Shown here in pieces: positions 51,201-63,200 of a stretch of 64,000 nucleotides of DNA (its first letter is position 1; the number at the start of each line of letters is the position of its first letter). Below the pieces are notes generated by a model. It was not told where the DNA came from, made no database searches, and worked only from the letters and a program-made list of their open reading frames with translations. The stretch comes from Asterochloris sp. CNOR1 (Eukaryota > Chlorophyta > Trebouxiophyceae > Trebouxiales > Trebouxiaceae): the NCBI GenBank assembly GCA_963969365.1, contig OZ017750.1:124001-188000 (forward strand). Direction: 5' to 3'. Both the position numbers and the translations under genes were made by a program.

Positions 51201-54200
51201 ATATGCCAGCAGGGTAACAAGTGTTTGCTCATTGGCTCCATGCAGCGCAACCCCTTCAACACCTCACCTGGCCAATCGCCTCGCTGACGGCTGACCCCTC
51301 GGCAGGGTCAGCTGTCTGCTGCTTGGCAGCCTGCTCCTCCAGGGCAGCGAAGGTGAAGTCGCCGTCCACCACGTATGCTGAGATGTCACGCCCCTTGAGG
51401 GTCAGGCACTCATACACTGAGGCCTCCTCCACTGGCAGGGTGGCTGCCAGGCCGGTGTCGCTCTTCAGCACAAAGCGTCCGAAGTCAGCCACCAGCATCA
51501 GCTTGCCTGCAAACAGCCAGGCATCTGTAAGTGAGGCAGCAGATTCTGTGCAGGCAGATGGTTTTCGAGAGGATCCACAAGCGACGCGCACATGGCCAGC
51601 ACCTGCAGCGGATTGCATTGCTGCAGCAAAGCTGTGTCCTACTGCCTGTTGATCAGTGTCTGGCAAGCTGTGCTGTTGTTGCAAAGCCACGGCTGTGGCT
51701 CAAAAGACATGGCGTCTGCGCAAGGACAAATGGACGTCTCCTGGGCCACAATGGGGTGGTAGATGGCGACAACAGCAGAAGCCAGGCATGGAGCAGGACT
51801 CAAGACCTGTCACCAGACTGACAGGTGCCATGTAGCATATTTGTTGGGGCAGCAGTGCTCCGCCCACACGGCCCCTCAACACAGCCCTGCAACCAGCACC
51901 AGCTCCAGGCATCTGGACCCCTCTTCCGTCATTGCTGGCTGCCGGCGGAGCACAGCACTCTTCACCGGAGCCCAGATGCGCAGCCAGCAGCCCCAACAAG
52001 CAGCACCATCAACCCTCTCTGCACAGCTCACCTCGTCCATCGACGGTGGCCGGTACAGGGATGGCGATCTTGGGCGCGTCCAGCTCGAGGGACAGGTCCA
52101 GCCGGGGCTTTTGGCGGATGGCAGCCGCCAGCTGCTCCGCTGCAGCCTTGCGGGCACGCTCCACCTGAGCAAGGGCCTGAGCACCCAGCGCTGACAGATC
52201 CACTGCCTGCAGTGGACGGCGAGGGGCTGGGTCTAGTCATGCTGAATCAAGCACTTTTGCCAGGGTGCACTGCTCAAAAAGCCAGGGCCTCAGCATGCAT
52301 TGCTGATGGCTCCACTGCCTCGCAGCACCTGAGGAAATGCTGGAGTTACAAACGGAGACTGAGTATCCTTGGAGGTAGAAGGGGAGTTGAGGAGGGGGAA
52401 ATGCTGTGCAGCATGCTGGAAGCCACAAGGGGGAGTGAGCCCTGGCACACAGCTGGGCTATGCTCAAGAGACAGACAAGGGCTGAGAGGTTCCTTTCCTG
52501 GGCATCCAGCTTTGAGAGGCCCACAGCCTGCAGGGCAGGGATGGGGCTTGACATGACTCCTAGCTGCGCAGTGAGGGGTGCATGAGGGCATGCTAGGGGC
52601 AGCGTGCAGGCGGTGGGTTTTGTCACGGAAGTGAGGTCCCCTGCCTGGAGGAGGAAGGTCATGTGCAAGTAAATAATGTCAACCTGTACAGAGCGGCTCT
52701 GCTATGATCAGCCATTCAGGCTCAGCTGGCTTTGCAAAGGGGCTGCAGGAGGAGACGCGTGCAGCGCCACTGCGACACGTGCACCCTGCGGCAAAGCATG
52801 CTGCTGATCAGCTCAGCCTGGACACAGTAGGTACAGGAGTGGCTGACTGGCATGGCCCCCACTTGCACTGGCCTCAAGATTGCGGAGCACGGGTGGCCTC
52901 ACCTGCCCCGTTTTGAAGAAGGCTGAGACCTTCTGGATGGTGCTGGCGTTGTAGGTGACATAGCTGGGGCTCAGCCCTGCCCGGATGACGGTGTCCGCGC
53001 TGCCATCCTGGGGTTTCTGAGTGTACCGCACAGTCAGTGCCTGGCCGCTGGCGGCAATGCCCTCCATGTCGGTGCCTGCAGGAGCAGCAGGGACATCAAG
53101 TCTGAGCAGTCTCCTCCTGGTGGAGTCATGTCACGACTGGCAAGGAGGACCCTGTTGAGCAGGTCATGAAGACATGCAGCAGGTGCTCATCTGGGCAGCA
53201 CATGGGACCAGAGCTGAGGCTGCTGCTCAGCACGCAGCGTGGATGGGCGGCACCACACCCTGGCCAGACTTGTGAAGGCGCTGCACGCAGCTCGCCTGAC
53301 CTTTCAGCAGCTCATCTGGCCGCGTCACACAACCAATCCCAGGGAATAAAGCAAAGATAGAATGTAAGTGGCTGGAGGGCACAATCTGAAGCGCATTTGG
53401 CCCTGACAGGCATCGACACTGTTTTACTTATGCCAGACCTTACACCCTTCAAGCAAGAAAGAATCCCAGGGCACCCACCTTCCAAGGCCTTGGCGCTGAC
53501 AGACCGCTGCATGGACACACGCCGCAGGTCGGTCCCGGTGCGGATGAGCGTCCCCTCGGGGGTCACGCAGCCCATGGCCTGCACCGCCGCCACCACCTCC
53601 AGGGTGGAGGGGAAGACTTTGACTGCGGACTTCAGGTCGTCCAGGGCAGCCCGCAGGATCTGCTGTCCCTGAGGGTCGGTCAGCACCAGGGCGGCAGAGC
53701 CTACGTTGACGTTGAGCTTTGTACGCAGGTTATAGGGCGTCTCCTTGCCTGCAGAACCAGAGTGGGATGTGTGAGACCATCACAAATTTGGGATGTTAGC
53801 CTGAGACACACGATGTGGCAGGCTCTGAATGCTTTACAACGGCCAGTACACTGCAGGTGAAGGCAGTCTTCGCCTGCACAACATGAAGCTGTCAAAGCAT
53901 GTATCAGAGGGCTGCGCTGTAGCAGCAGGCAACAGCTCCAAGGCTGTCAGGCACACCCCATCACTGCTCAAGCTGCTGGATGGAGACTCCCTGCCGGCTG
54001 TAGGCAGCCTCTAGGGGCCCCGGCAGGGTTCACCACGCGACTCACCAGCCTGGATGGCTGCCTCCTGCTCGTCCACCAGCTCCTGAAGCTTGGCGTAGTC
54101 CTGCTCACTCAGATCACCCTTCAGCTCAGGGTCCTGGTCCGGGTCGCCCTCCTGTCCACCCTGCAGGGTTTGCAGGGCTGTGAGTCAGCTGCTTCACAGC

Positions 54201-57200
54201 ACAGTGTTGTGGGCCACCGTCTGCTGTACTGTGAGGCAACCCCATTGACAGAGACAACCTCCAAGGGATCAGCTGGGGATGACAGCACAACATGATGGGG
54301 CCCTGACAGCAGGAAGCATGCAAGTAGCTTCCCCTATCCACCCTGCAGAGCATAGGGGGGGACACTGCTGGTAATGCATGTAAGGGAACACTGATGGTAA
54401 TGCATGTAAGGGAACACTGATGGTGGTAATGCCTGGGGGTGGTGGCAGGGCCTGTCAACATGTAGGAGCCACATGGGGAAGGACAAAGTCAGCATTCAGC
54501 CTCCATGGCTGAAGGGTGCATGGTGCCACAGCGCGAACCACGTGCCAGCCCTGCAGAGCTTTGCAGGGCTGGGAGCCAGCTGCCCTAGACCCACAGTCTT
54601 GTGGACCATCATCTGCTGTACTGTGAGGCTGTACTGTCAGGCACCCAATGAACTCAAAACACCTCCAAAGATGATCTGGGGATAACAGCACAACATGAGG
54701 GGGGCCTGACTGTAGGGAAGCATGCAAGTAGCTTCCCCTGTCGGGCTGCATGTGTGGCATGACATGGAGCTGTGCTGTGCCCAAAACGCTCTGCTAGCAA
54801 GGGCAGTATTAGGTTCAGCAGGCTGCCCTGGGTTTTGCTGAGTCACTCAGCTGATGGCTCATGCCAACAGATACATTGAAGTGCATGGCAGGGACTGTAC
54901 AAATTCTGCATTTTTGGTGGACGCTGCCCAGGCACCCTGCGGGGCCGACCTTGTTGCCCCCGCCAGTGAGCCAGCCAAACCATCCAGATCCCTGCTGGGC
55001 ACGCTTCTCAGCCGCTGCTGCAGCCGCCTTCTTCTTGTTCTCTCGCTCCACCTGCATGACACAGACGCAGAGTGAGGGGCGCACACAATAATAGCTGCAC
55101 ACTTATGGAATTCGTGAAGTGCCTTGCGTACAAATCTTCATTTGCACGAACCGGAAGCCATCAGTGCTGACAGCAATTGCATGACGTGAAGTGAAGCAAG
55201 TCAAACAGCTTCCAGGGATGGGACATTGTGGCCGTGACGCTATTCAATAAAACTTTGGTTGCTGCTGACTGGCATAGGAAGGCTGCTGACTGGCTTAGGA
55301 ATCTCAGACAAGTTGGCAACTCCCTTGGCCTCAGCATCAGGTAATGCTGAACACTCTTGGCACCCGCTGCTGAAGACATGTGGAGCCTCAAGATGTACTT
55401 GTCTACAGGTGCTGCTGCCATAGAGTTGCCATCATGTCTGAGATGCAGGCAGCACTCTTAAGCCATCTTCTGGGCTATAACTGGAGTGGTCATCTCAGCA
55501 GTGATGGCAGCCCTAACATTGTCTGTCTGTTGGCCATTGTTACTGGCTGGTTACATGTCCTCAGGAGACCACAGTGCAGAGACCTGCATTGTCAACGGCT
55601 GGTCACCTGACCTCAGGAGTACAGTGTGCAGAGCACTTTGAAACTGTTGATTGGTCACCTGGCCCCTCTGAATGACACCGTGCAGATACCAGTCTGGGCA
55701 CCAGCTAGGTGTGGATAAGCTGGCCAGCACCGACACAGTCCAAGTGGGACACCCAGAACCACTGAGGCAGACCTCCCAGTGGTGCTGGGTGTCCCAGTAA
55801 AAACTGTGTCAGCACTGCCAGCTTGTGAGCGACACGCACTTGCTCACGATTGCTGACTTGCAGGACAGCTGCTCCACTGGATGTACTTGTCAAGCAACAT
55901 TGATGGAAGAAACGTCCAGCAAATACAAAGACAACCATTTTAAATGTGTATCTTAGACGTTCTTCCATCAATGCACCTCAAGGTCTGAATCCAGGCACAG
56001 TATGGTCTGGGCTGGATGCAGCAACGGCAACAGGTAGATGCGCCGTCGTCATGAACACCAGGGACAACTTAGTTGGAGGGATGAGCACACGGATGTTGCA
56101 GCACCGCACTGTAATCTTGCGCAGTAACTTCTGCTTGTGCTGATGCCCTCTGCCTGACTTGAGTGCTCTGCACAGGCTTCTTAAATCCATGGTATGTCTT
56201 GCTGTATGCCCCAGAACCCGTAGAAGAAGGCAGGGGCTTGACTCTCTCAGCCGAACTCAGTCAGCGGCAACTGGGAGCCATGACGGTGAGTTTGCATTAG
56301 GTCATGCAACCTCACATGTATGACCTCTAGTTGCTGCTGAGTCAAGTCAGCATGCATGTGAGGTTGCACATGATGGCTGTAGCGATGTTGCCATAGTGAC
56401 TGATCTGGTCAGCCTTGTGACGACTAATAGTTTCTGGGACCACATCCCTGTGTGGCCATCTGTGCCACCTCACATGCATGCTGAACTGACTCACAGCGCA
56501 GTTGCTGTAGTAACAGGGCTGTGTGGCCTTGTGACAATCGCTGCACTCATGGGACCACAGTGTTGCCCTCTGCTGCCACCTCCTCAAAACAAGCAGACAC
56601 CTGGACTTACTGCCTGCAGCAGCGCCACGCAGGTCCAGGGGCTATTACAGGCGCCAGACATGTGCCACAAGAAAGAAGCCAGCACTGCAGAGACTGATCT
56701 CATCTCAAAGACGACCACACTACTCATTGAGGTGTATGCAACAGAACTTACTCACTACCCCAATCACAGTATGCAGGTGCCAGCATGCACGCGGCCTTGG
56801 CCACTGAAGCCCCCAGCTGTGGTATATTAGTAGCGGACCTTTGTACAAGACAAAGTGCTCAAAAAATGGTGCCCGACCTGAAGGGCTGCTCGCCAGTCTG
56901 CCAGCTGTGCACCTAGTGGCGGTGCAACAGCTGTCAGCAGGCCTGGCTGACATGCAGAGACTGCTGCCCTCAGCATCTGCAGGCCAGGATCAATCCCCAC
57001 TGCGTGTCTGCACTACCCTCAGGATGCCCAGCCACAGCCAAGATGCAATGCTCATCCAGGGGTGCATGCCAGCCCTATCACCCAGAGGCTGAGCTGGTCA
57101 GCCTTGCACATCACAGCAGCGCAGACATGCAATGCCAAAGAGCTGCAAGTGCCACAGAAATTGACCTCTGGTCCCATGGCAATTGCACCACCTGGAACCC

Positions 57201-60200
57201 CTGTCTGCACCGCCACTTTTGGTGGTCATTGAGAGCACTATATTGGCCTGTGCATGGTGCCAAAGCAGCTTAGACCGCAAAGTGCACCCAGAACATGCCT
57301 GCAGGCCGCCGGATGACGCAGCTGATACCAAAAATCACTCAGGCTGCAGAGGCTGACTTTGCATTTCACCCTGCACAACCCCAACACAACAATCTGTTGC
57401 CACCTTTCTGATGAGGTGGCACTGAGCGGGGCTCCAGATGTCGCAAGCTCCAGCATTCAGACTGCAGAAGCTCACGGTGCGCTCAGCCTTCACAAAGTTA
57501 AACACAGCATTGTATTGCTACCTGTCTGCTGTGTCAAGAGCCATCTTGGTGAAGCTTGATGTGACCTTGACCCTACCATAGCCCAAGCACCAATTTCCAT
57601 GCTTGCCTCCAAAAGTGGCGACAGACTTGGCTTGGTGCAATCACACAACTTTTGCCTTTCCTTAGATGACTGCATGAAACCTAGTGTCTCCTGACAGAAG
57701 CCAGCCAGCCGTCTTGCTGGCCCTAATGTGCAGGTCAGTCACAGCCATGCTTCCCATGGGCACACCCCAGCATCCCTGCCAGCATCCCAAACCCTATATC
57801 CAAACCCTAGGCACCTTGAGCTCGGTATCCCCCTGGTAGCCCTGCCTTGAACGCAGCTAAGCAGCTTGGATTCTCCCTGTAGGTCTCCTCAGGCTATTCC
57901 ACTCACTTTGGAAGCATGATGTCCCAGCTACATGACGCGGCGTGGCTTGTGGCGCGCATTCCATGATGCAGAACCAAACAGACAGCGCAGTTCTGCAACA
58001 ATGGATGTGCCGGTGGAGGTCCTAGCCAATGCAAGCCTTGCAATGGAACAGAAGCTGCTTGCCACCCACACCCACCTTTGCATGCGCCAGCCGTCGGAAG
58101 AGCAGGATCGTGGACTCCGGCAGGTCGCGGTCCATGGCCGCAATCTCGTCGTCGCCGCCCATCTTGTCCTCCTGGAGGCACCTGCAGGCAGGAACAGTGC
58201 CAAGCAGGTTGCACACGTCTAGTAAAGAGGCACCTGCAGGCAGGAACAGTGCCAAGCAGTTTGTGCACAGATTGCGAGCTACAGTCAAGCAGGACCAGGC
58301 CCTACAAGATGTGCTCACCACTGCCTCCCAACACCCCACCTACTTGAAACAGGGGACGCACTTACGCCGCGGCTTCGCTCACCAGCATTGCAGCTGGATT
58401 GTGCTCATGCAGAACCTCTGTCTCTGGGCTGGCCCCTGGCACGGCAAGCTAGCCCCATCTGATACGGAGAAGCAGTGTACTTGCCATGACTTTCCCATCA
58501 AGGTGGCACCTGGACCATATGCATGGTCTTAATCCCTGGGCGGGCACCTGGCACTTTATGCCAGTCCCACCTGGTGTAGAGACAGACGTGTTGTTGCCAT
58601 GACTTGCCCATTGAAGTTGCAGCTGGACATGCCCATGTAAGACCAGGGGTGGCACCTGGCATTGTGAGTCAAGCTCACCTGATGTACAGGGGGATGTACT
58701 CCCGCCGCAGCTTGCACACAGTCTCCAGCTGCTTCCAGTTGAGGCTGCGCCCCTGCCTGGAGCGCGTGACGGCTGCCGCCGCATAGTGCCACCAGTGCAC
58801 AGCGCTCCTTCCAGGGCGCACGCGCCCCACAGGGCGCAGCATGCGGTTGGGTGCGCGGGCAGCGTAAGAGGAGAATTCATCCAGCAGGGCCTGGAAGCTC
58901 TGGTACTGAGGCTCTGCAGGCATGGCAGGGCCCAGGGCATATGCATGATGCCAGCTGGTCACAGCAGGGCCTTAAACAGCTTTACAGCAATGACCGTGCA
59001 GGCAGGGCAGGGTTCGTCACAGGAGGGCCTTACAAGCTCAAAAGCTGGGACACTACAGGCAGGGCAGGATAGCACTGGTCACAGCAGGGCCGTGACAGCT
59101 CTGGAGCTGGGACACTGCAGGCAGGGCAGGATACACTGGGTACAGCAGGGTCATGACGTTTTCAAGGCTGGAACCCTGCAGCAAGGTCAGGGTACCACTG
59201 GTCACAGCAGGGCCGTGACAGCTCTGGAGCTGGGACTCTGCAGGCAGCGCAGGCTACTACTGGGCACAGCAGGGCCATGATAGCTCTGGAGCTGGGACAC
59301 TGCAGGCAGGACAGGGTAGAGAGTGGGAGCTCTGCTGTTTGAGTCCAGCGTGGCTTACTGTCTCAGCAATGGCCATGGCGCTGATCTTCAGAGGCAGCAG
59401 CGGCATGTGTGCTTTTTGGGGGTTTGCTACGCACAGGCACCTGCACGCCTCTCCATAGGGCACACCGTCCTGTAGGACACTCTGATGCAGTGCCTTTGAA
59501 CTTGGGTACTGAAATCTTATCACAGGCAGGTAGGGACAAGCAAACTCAGCGTGCATGACTGGCTGATTTGGGACTTTGCAGCAGAGCGCTGCTGCAGGAT
59601 GCATGCTGCGGCAGCACTGGCTGGAACATGCCAGTAACACAGGCGTCCATTGCACCCTGCCACTTTGCCCTCGCAATCCATGCAGCTCCCCCGCTCATGG
59701 CTGCATGCCACACAGGCAGGCAGGCACGGAGCCAGGCAGGCGCCCTTTGCAGACTCACTCGAAAGCTGCAGGGAGATGCCCTGCAGGTACAGGTCGGCCT
59801 GCTGGATCGCGTCGGACTCGTCCCGGCGCACATTCTTGCCGCGCCGTACGTAGGTCAGCTTCCCGTCGATGGGCTTCAGGATGTAGGCCCGCTCCGGCTC
59901 AGGCAGCTTGCCTGCATGGAAGACTGGCAGAGTCATCTTTGAGGTTGGCCAGCTCGTTTAGGAGTTGGCCGCTCCATGTATTGCTCAGCACCTTGAGGGG
60001 GGCCCAGGCAACTTACAGCACAAACGCGAGGTACTTTCTGGTGTACACACTCATGCTGGCTGAAGATGCAGGCTCACCCCCAGCTCAGGCACCTTGCATG
60101 CAAGATACACAAGCCATGCAGCTGCATGCACTGGCTGGCAATGTGGGCTTGGCAGCTTACAGTGCCAAGAGGTCTGCAGCGGTGGCTAGCAACCAGCAGG

Positions 60201-63200
60201 CACATGCACCCTGGGGCTGGCCTGAAGCAAGCAGAGAGCATCTGCGCAATGCCAGTACAAGAGTAGCTGCTTCAGGATTGTGAAGGGGCATAGTGGGGCT
60301 GGCAGTGGGCTGTTGATACCTCCCTGCAGGCTGCCATATGCAGATGTGACACAGTGTTGCAGGCTAATGGAACAGGCCAGCCCATGAGTCAGCACACAAG
60401 GCAGGCGCTGGTACTGACTCTTTGTAACCCAGACTGTGTGGCACAGACCCACCTTCCTTGTACTTGGGCGTCTCTGCGGCCTCAGCAGCAGCAATGCCTG
60501 GCTTAAAGAGGACGTCCCAATCGTAGGCCAGCATATCTGACCACTCCTTCTTGGGCTTCCAGAGCTCGCCACCCACATCAAAGTACAGGGCAAAGCGGCG
60601 CAGGTGGGAGGCCTGTAGGTCAACCATGGGCAGGAACTAAGCATGCTCTGTGAGTGACAAGCGGGTACAGGAAATCCTGGCACAGCCCCTCGCGGAGCTG
60701 GGGTTTGTGGGCTGGGGACCAGCGATGGACAGACAGATGTTTGAATCGGGGAGACTGATGTTCAGTTACCCGCATGTGATGTTATGATGGCAGGCAGGAC
60801 AGAGAGCCCAGGGGGTGGGATATCGAGGACTCCCAGGTGGGTTGGGGAATGCTCATGTGCAGAGCTAAGGCATAAATGGCAGCACTGTGCAGGTGGGCTA
60901 CAAGAGAGATCAAGAAGGTGGCTGTTCTCACCTTGCGCAGCATCTCGAGGGGGTTGTCCTTGACGAAGGCGGGCTTGCCAGCCTCGTCCACCGTGTGGGC
61001 GCTGAGCTGCTCCAGGGTGAGCCCGCAGGCAAAGGGCATCTCAGGGTTGCTGGTGTCATCCTGCAGGGGCAGCGGCCTCCAGGCTCAGCAGGGGTGAAGG
61101 AGCAGCACGTGTCATCAAGTCCACTGAGGCAGAGCCCCACTGCTGTGTGTAACTGTGGACACCTGATGCTCAAGCAGGGTAGGGGGCTGCCCACCAGGTA
61201 CGCAAGGGGGCTCCGCAGCTTTTGCTCAATAGCTGTGCAGGCTATTGGCCGCAGGCGTAGTAGCACTCATCGAGTGGTACAATGCAGACCCTCTGTATTG
61301 ATGCAGAGTTTTTCTTTTGGGGTGCCTGCACCATCATCTGCAGGTTCCCACAATTCCCCAGCTGTCCACCTCGGAGCAGACCTTGATGCATGGTGGTTTG
61401 ACAGAGCAGGTGAGACGATTTGACTCCTGGCTGCTGGCAGCAGCAGACTCATACTGGACTCAATTGCCCTTCTCAGAAGCATCAAAGCAGCACAATACAT
61501 TTCTGGGTTTGCCAAGTGACACCAGTAGACCCTCAAAGACCATTGCAGGGCCTGCATCCTAGCTTGCCGCTGCTGACAGCAGTGCAACACGAAAGCCTTG
61601 CCAGCATGCGACACCACATGGCTCAACTTGCCTGCGGCGAAACAAACAGCGATTAGAGCCCAGCCCACCTCGTAGCGGATGTGGATGTTGGTGATGGACA
61701 GCTGCAGGTTGCCGATCACAGTGTCGATGATGGCCTTCAAGCGCCCGCCGCTGGGCCCACCCTCAGCCTGCTTCTCCAGCTTCAGGTGGTTCTGCAGAAC
61801 ATTGCAGCACTGTGGGTCCGACAGTAAAGGCGTCCACTGGATGGGCAGGTGAAAGACAGCTTCTCAAGTTTAAGGTGGTGCCGCATTGGCAGGCAGCGCA
61901 GAGCAGTTGGGTCATGCGGGGCAGATACTTATGTGGAGTACACGCGGACATAGCCCCAGGCAGGGATTGGCTGAGCATGCCGCAGCGATGTGGGGTTTTC
62001 TGCTCTGCAGCTTTGGGGAGCGGAGTGCTGGTATGCAGGCAGCGGGACGAAGGTGACTTGGAGAGAGCAGACCCACCTGGACGCTGGTCAGCTCTGCATT
62101 GGCGATGCGCTTGCGCTTGGCTGCCAGCTCAGCCTCAGCAAAGTCCTGCAGGCAGGAAGCTAAGTGTGGGCCTCCTATGCTGTAGAGGGTTTTCCCAGCA
62201 AGCCCATGCAGTCGAGCTCAGTGGGCTGCAACAGCCCGACTCAGCAGACAACACACCCCAGCTGCTGGGCAGGCAAAATTGCTGCAGGCCCACCAGGCCC
62301 AAGAGGATGCCCATGAGATGCATGCTGTTGCAGGCATCAGCGTGGAGCAGGTGATCCCAATGAGGAGGTGCAGACCCACAGAGGGACCTGAGATGCAACA
62401 GCCCGACTCAGCAGACAACACACCCCAGCTGCTGGGCAGGCAAGATTTGCTGCAGGCCCACCAGGCCCAAAGAGGATGCCCATGAGATGCATGCTGTTAC
62501 AGGCATCAGCGTGGAGCAGGTGATCCCATTGAGGAGGTGCAGACCCACAAAGGAACCTGAGCTGCAACAGCCCAACTCAGCAGACCACACTCCCAGCTGC
62601 TGGGCACGCAAGAACGCTGCAGGCCCACTTGGCGAAAAGAGGACGCTCAGGCTGGTACAGGCATCAGCGTGCAGCGCATGAGCCCGATCAGGAGGTGCAG
62701 ACCCACAAAGGAGCCTGAGCCACCACCCAAGGAGCATGGCATGCATATCTGTGCAGGGGGATGCAGCATGGCAGGATGTGGGCATTGTCAGCAGTCACCT
62801 GGTTCTCATCAGACTCTGGCCCCTCAGTCTCGACGCGTGGGCCTGCCAGGACATACAGGCGGTCCATTTCCACGATGACAGGGGCCCGCCCCAAGGAAGC
62901 CCATGGCACCTGCAGCAGGGGGCGGGCAGCGGAGTGCATGAGTCTAGTGGTGTCTTCTGCAGGTGGGAGGTTACCCACTTGCCCTTAGCTGCCGAGCCAG
63001 ATGGGCTGCCGTGCCAATGTGGAAATGTGAGCTCATACAGAGTACGAACAGACCAGCATGGCAATTACTGCACAGGCAGAGGCATCAAGCACCACAGCCC
63101 AGGTGCACCTGTGCAGATGCCTGCCCTTGGCTGCAGGGCCAGATGGGCTGTTGTGACAGTGTGGACATGTGAGATCACACAGGTGCAAACAGCATGGCAA

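Larger units (their letters stand above)
55052..58075. other. Intron 9, 3.0 kb, foldbacks and short direct repeats
   Basis: Contains two inverted repeats (55717-55824 and 55898-55973), a two-copy direct repeat of about 120 bp (56345-56462 and 56463-56575, sharing catgcatg, gccttgtgac and gggaccaca) and telomere-like accccta stretches near 57786-57811. No ORF with recognisable homology on either strand. Confidence 0.7.
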
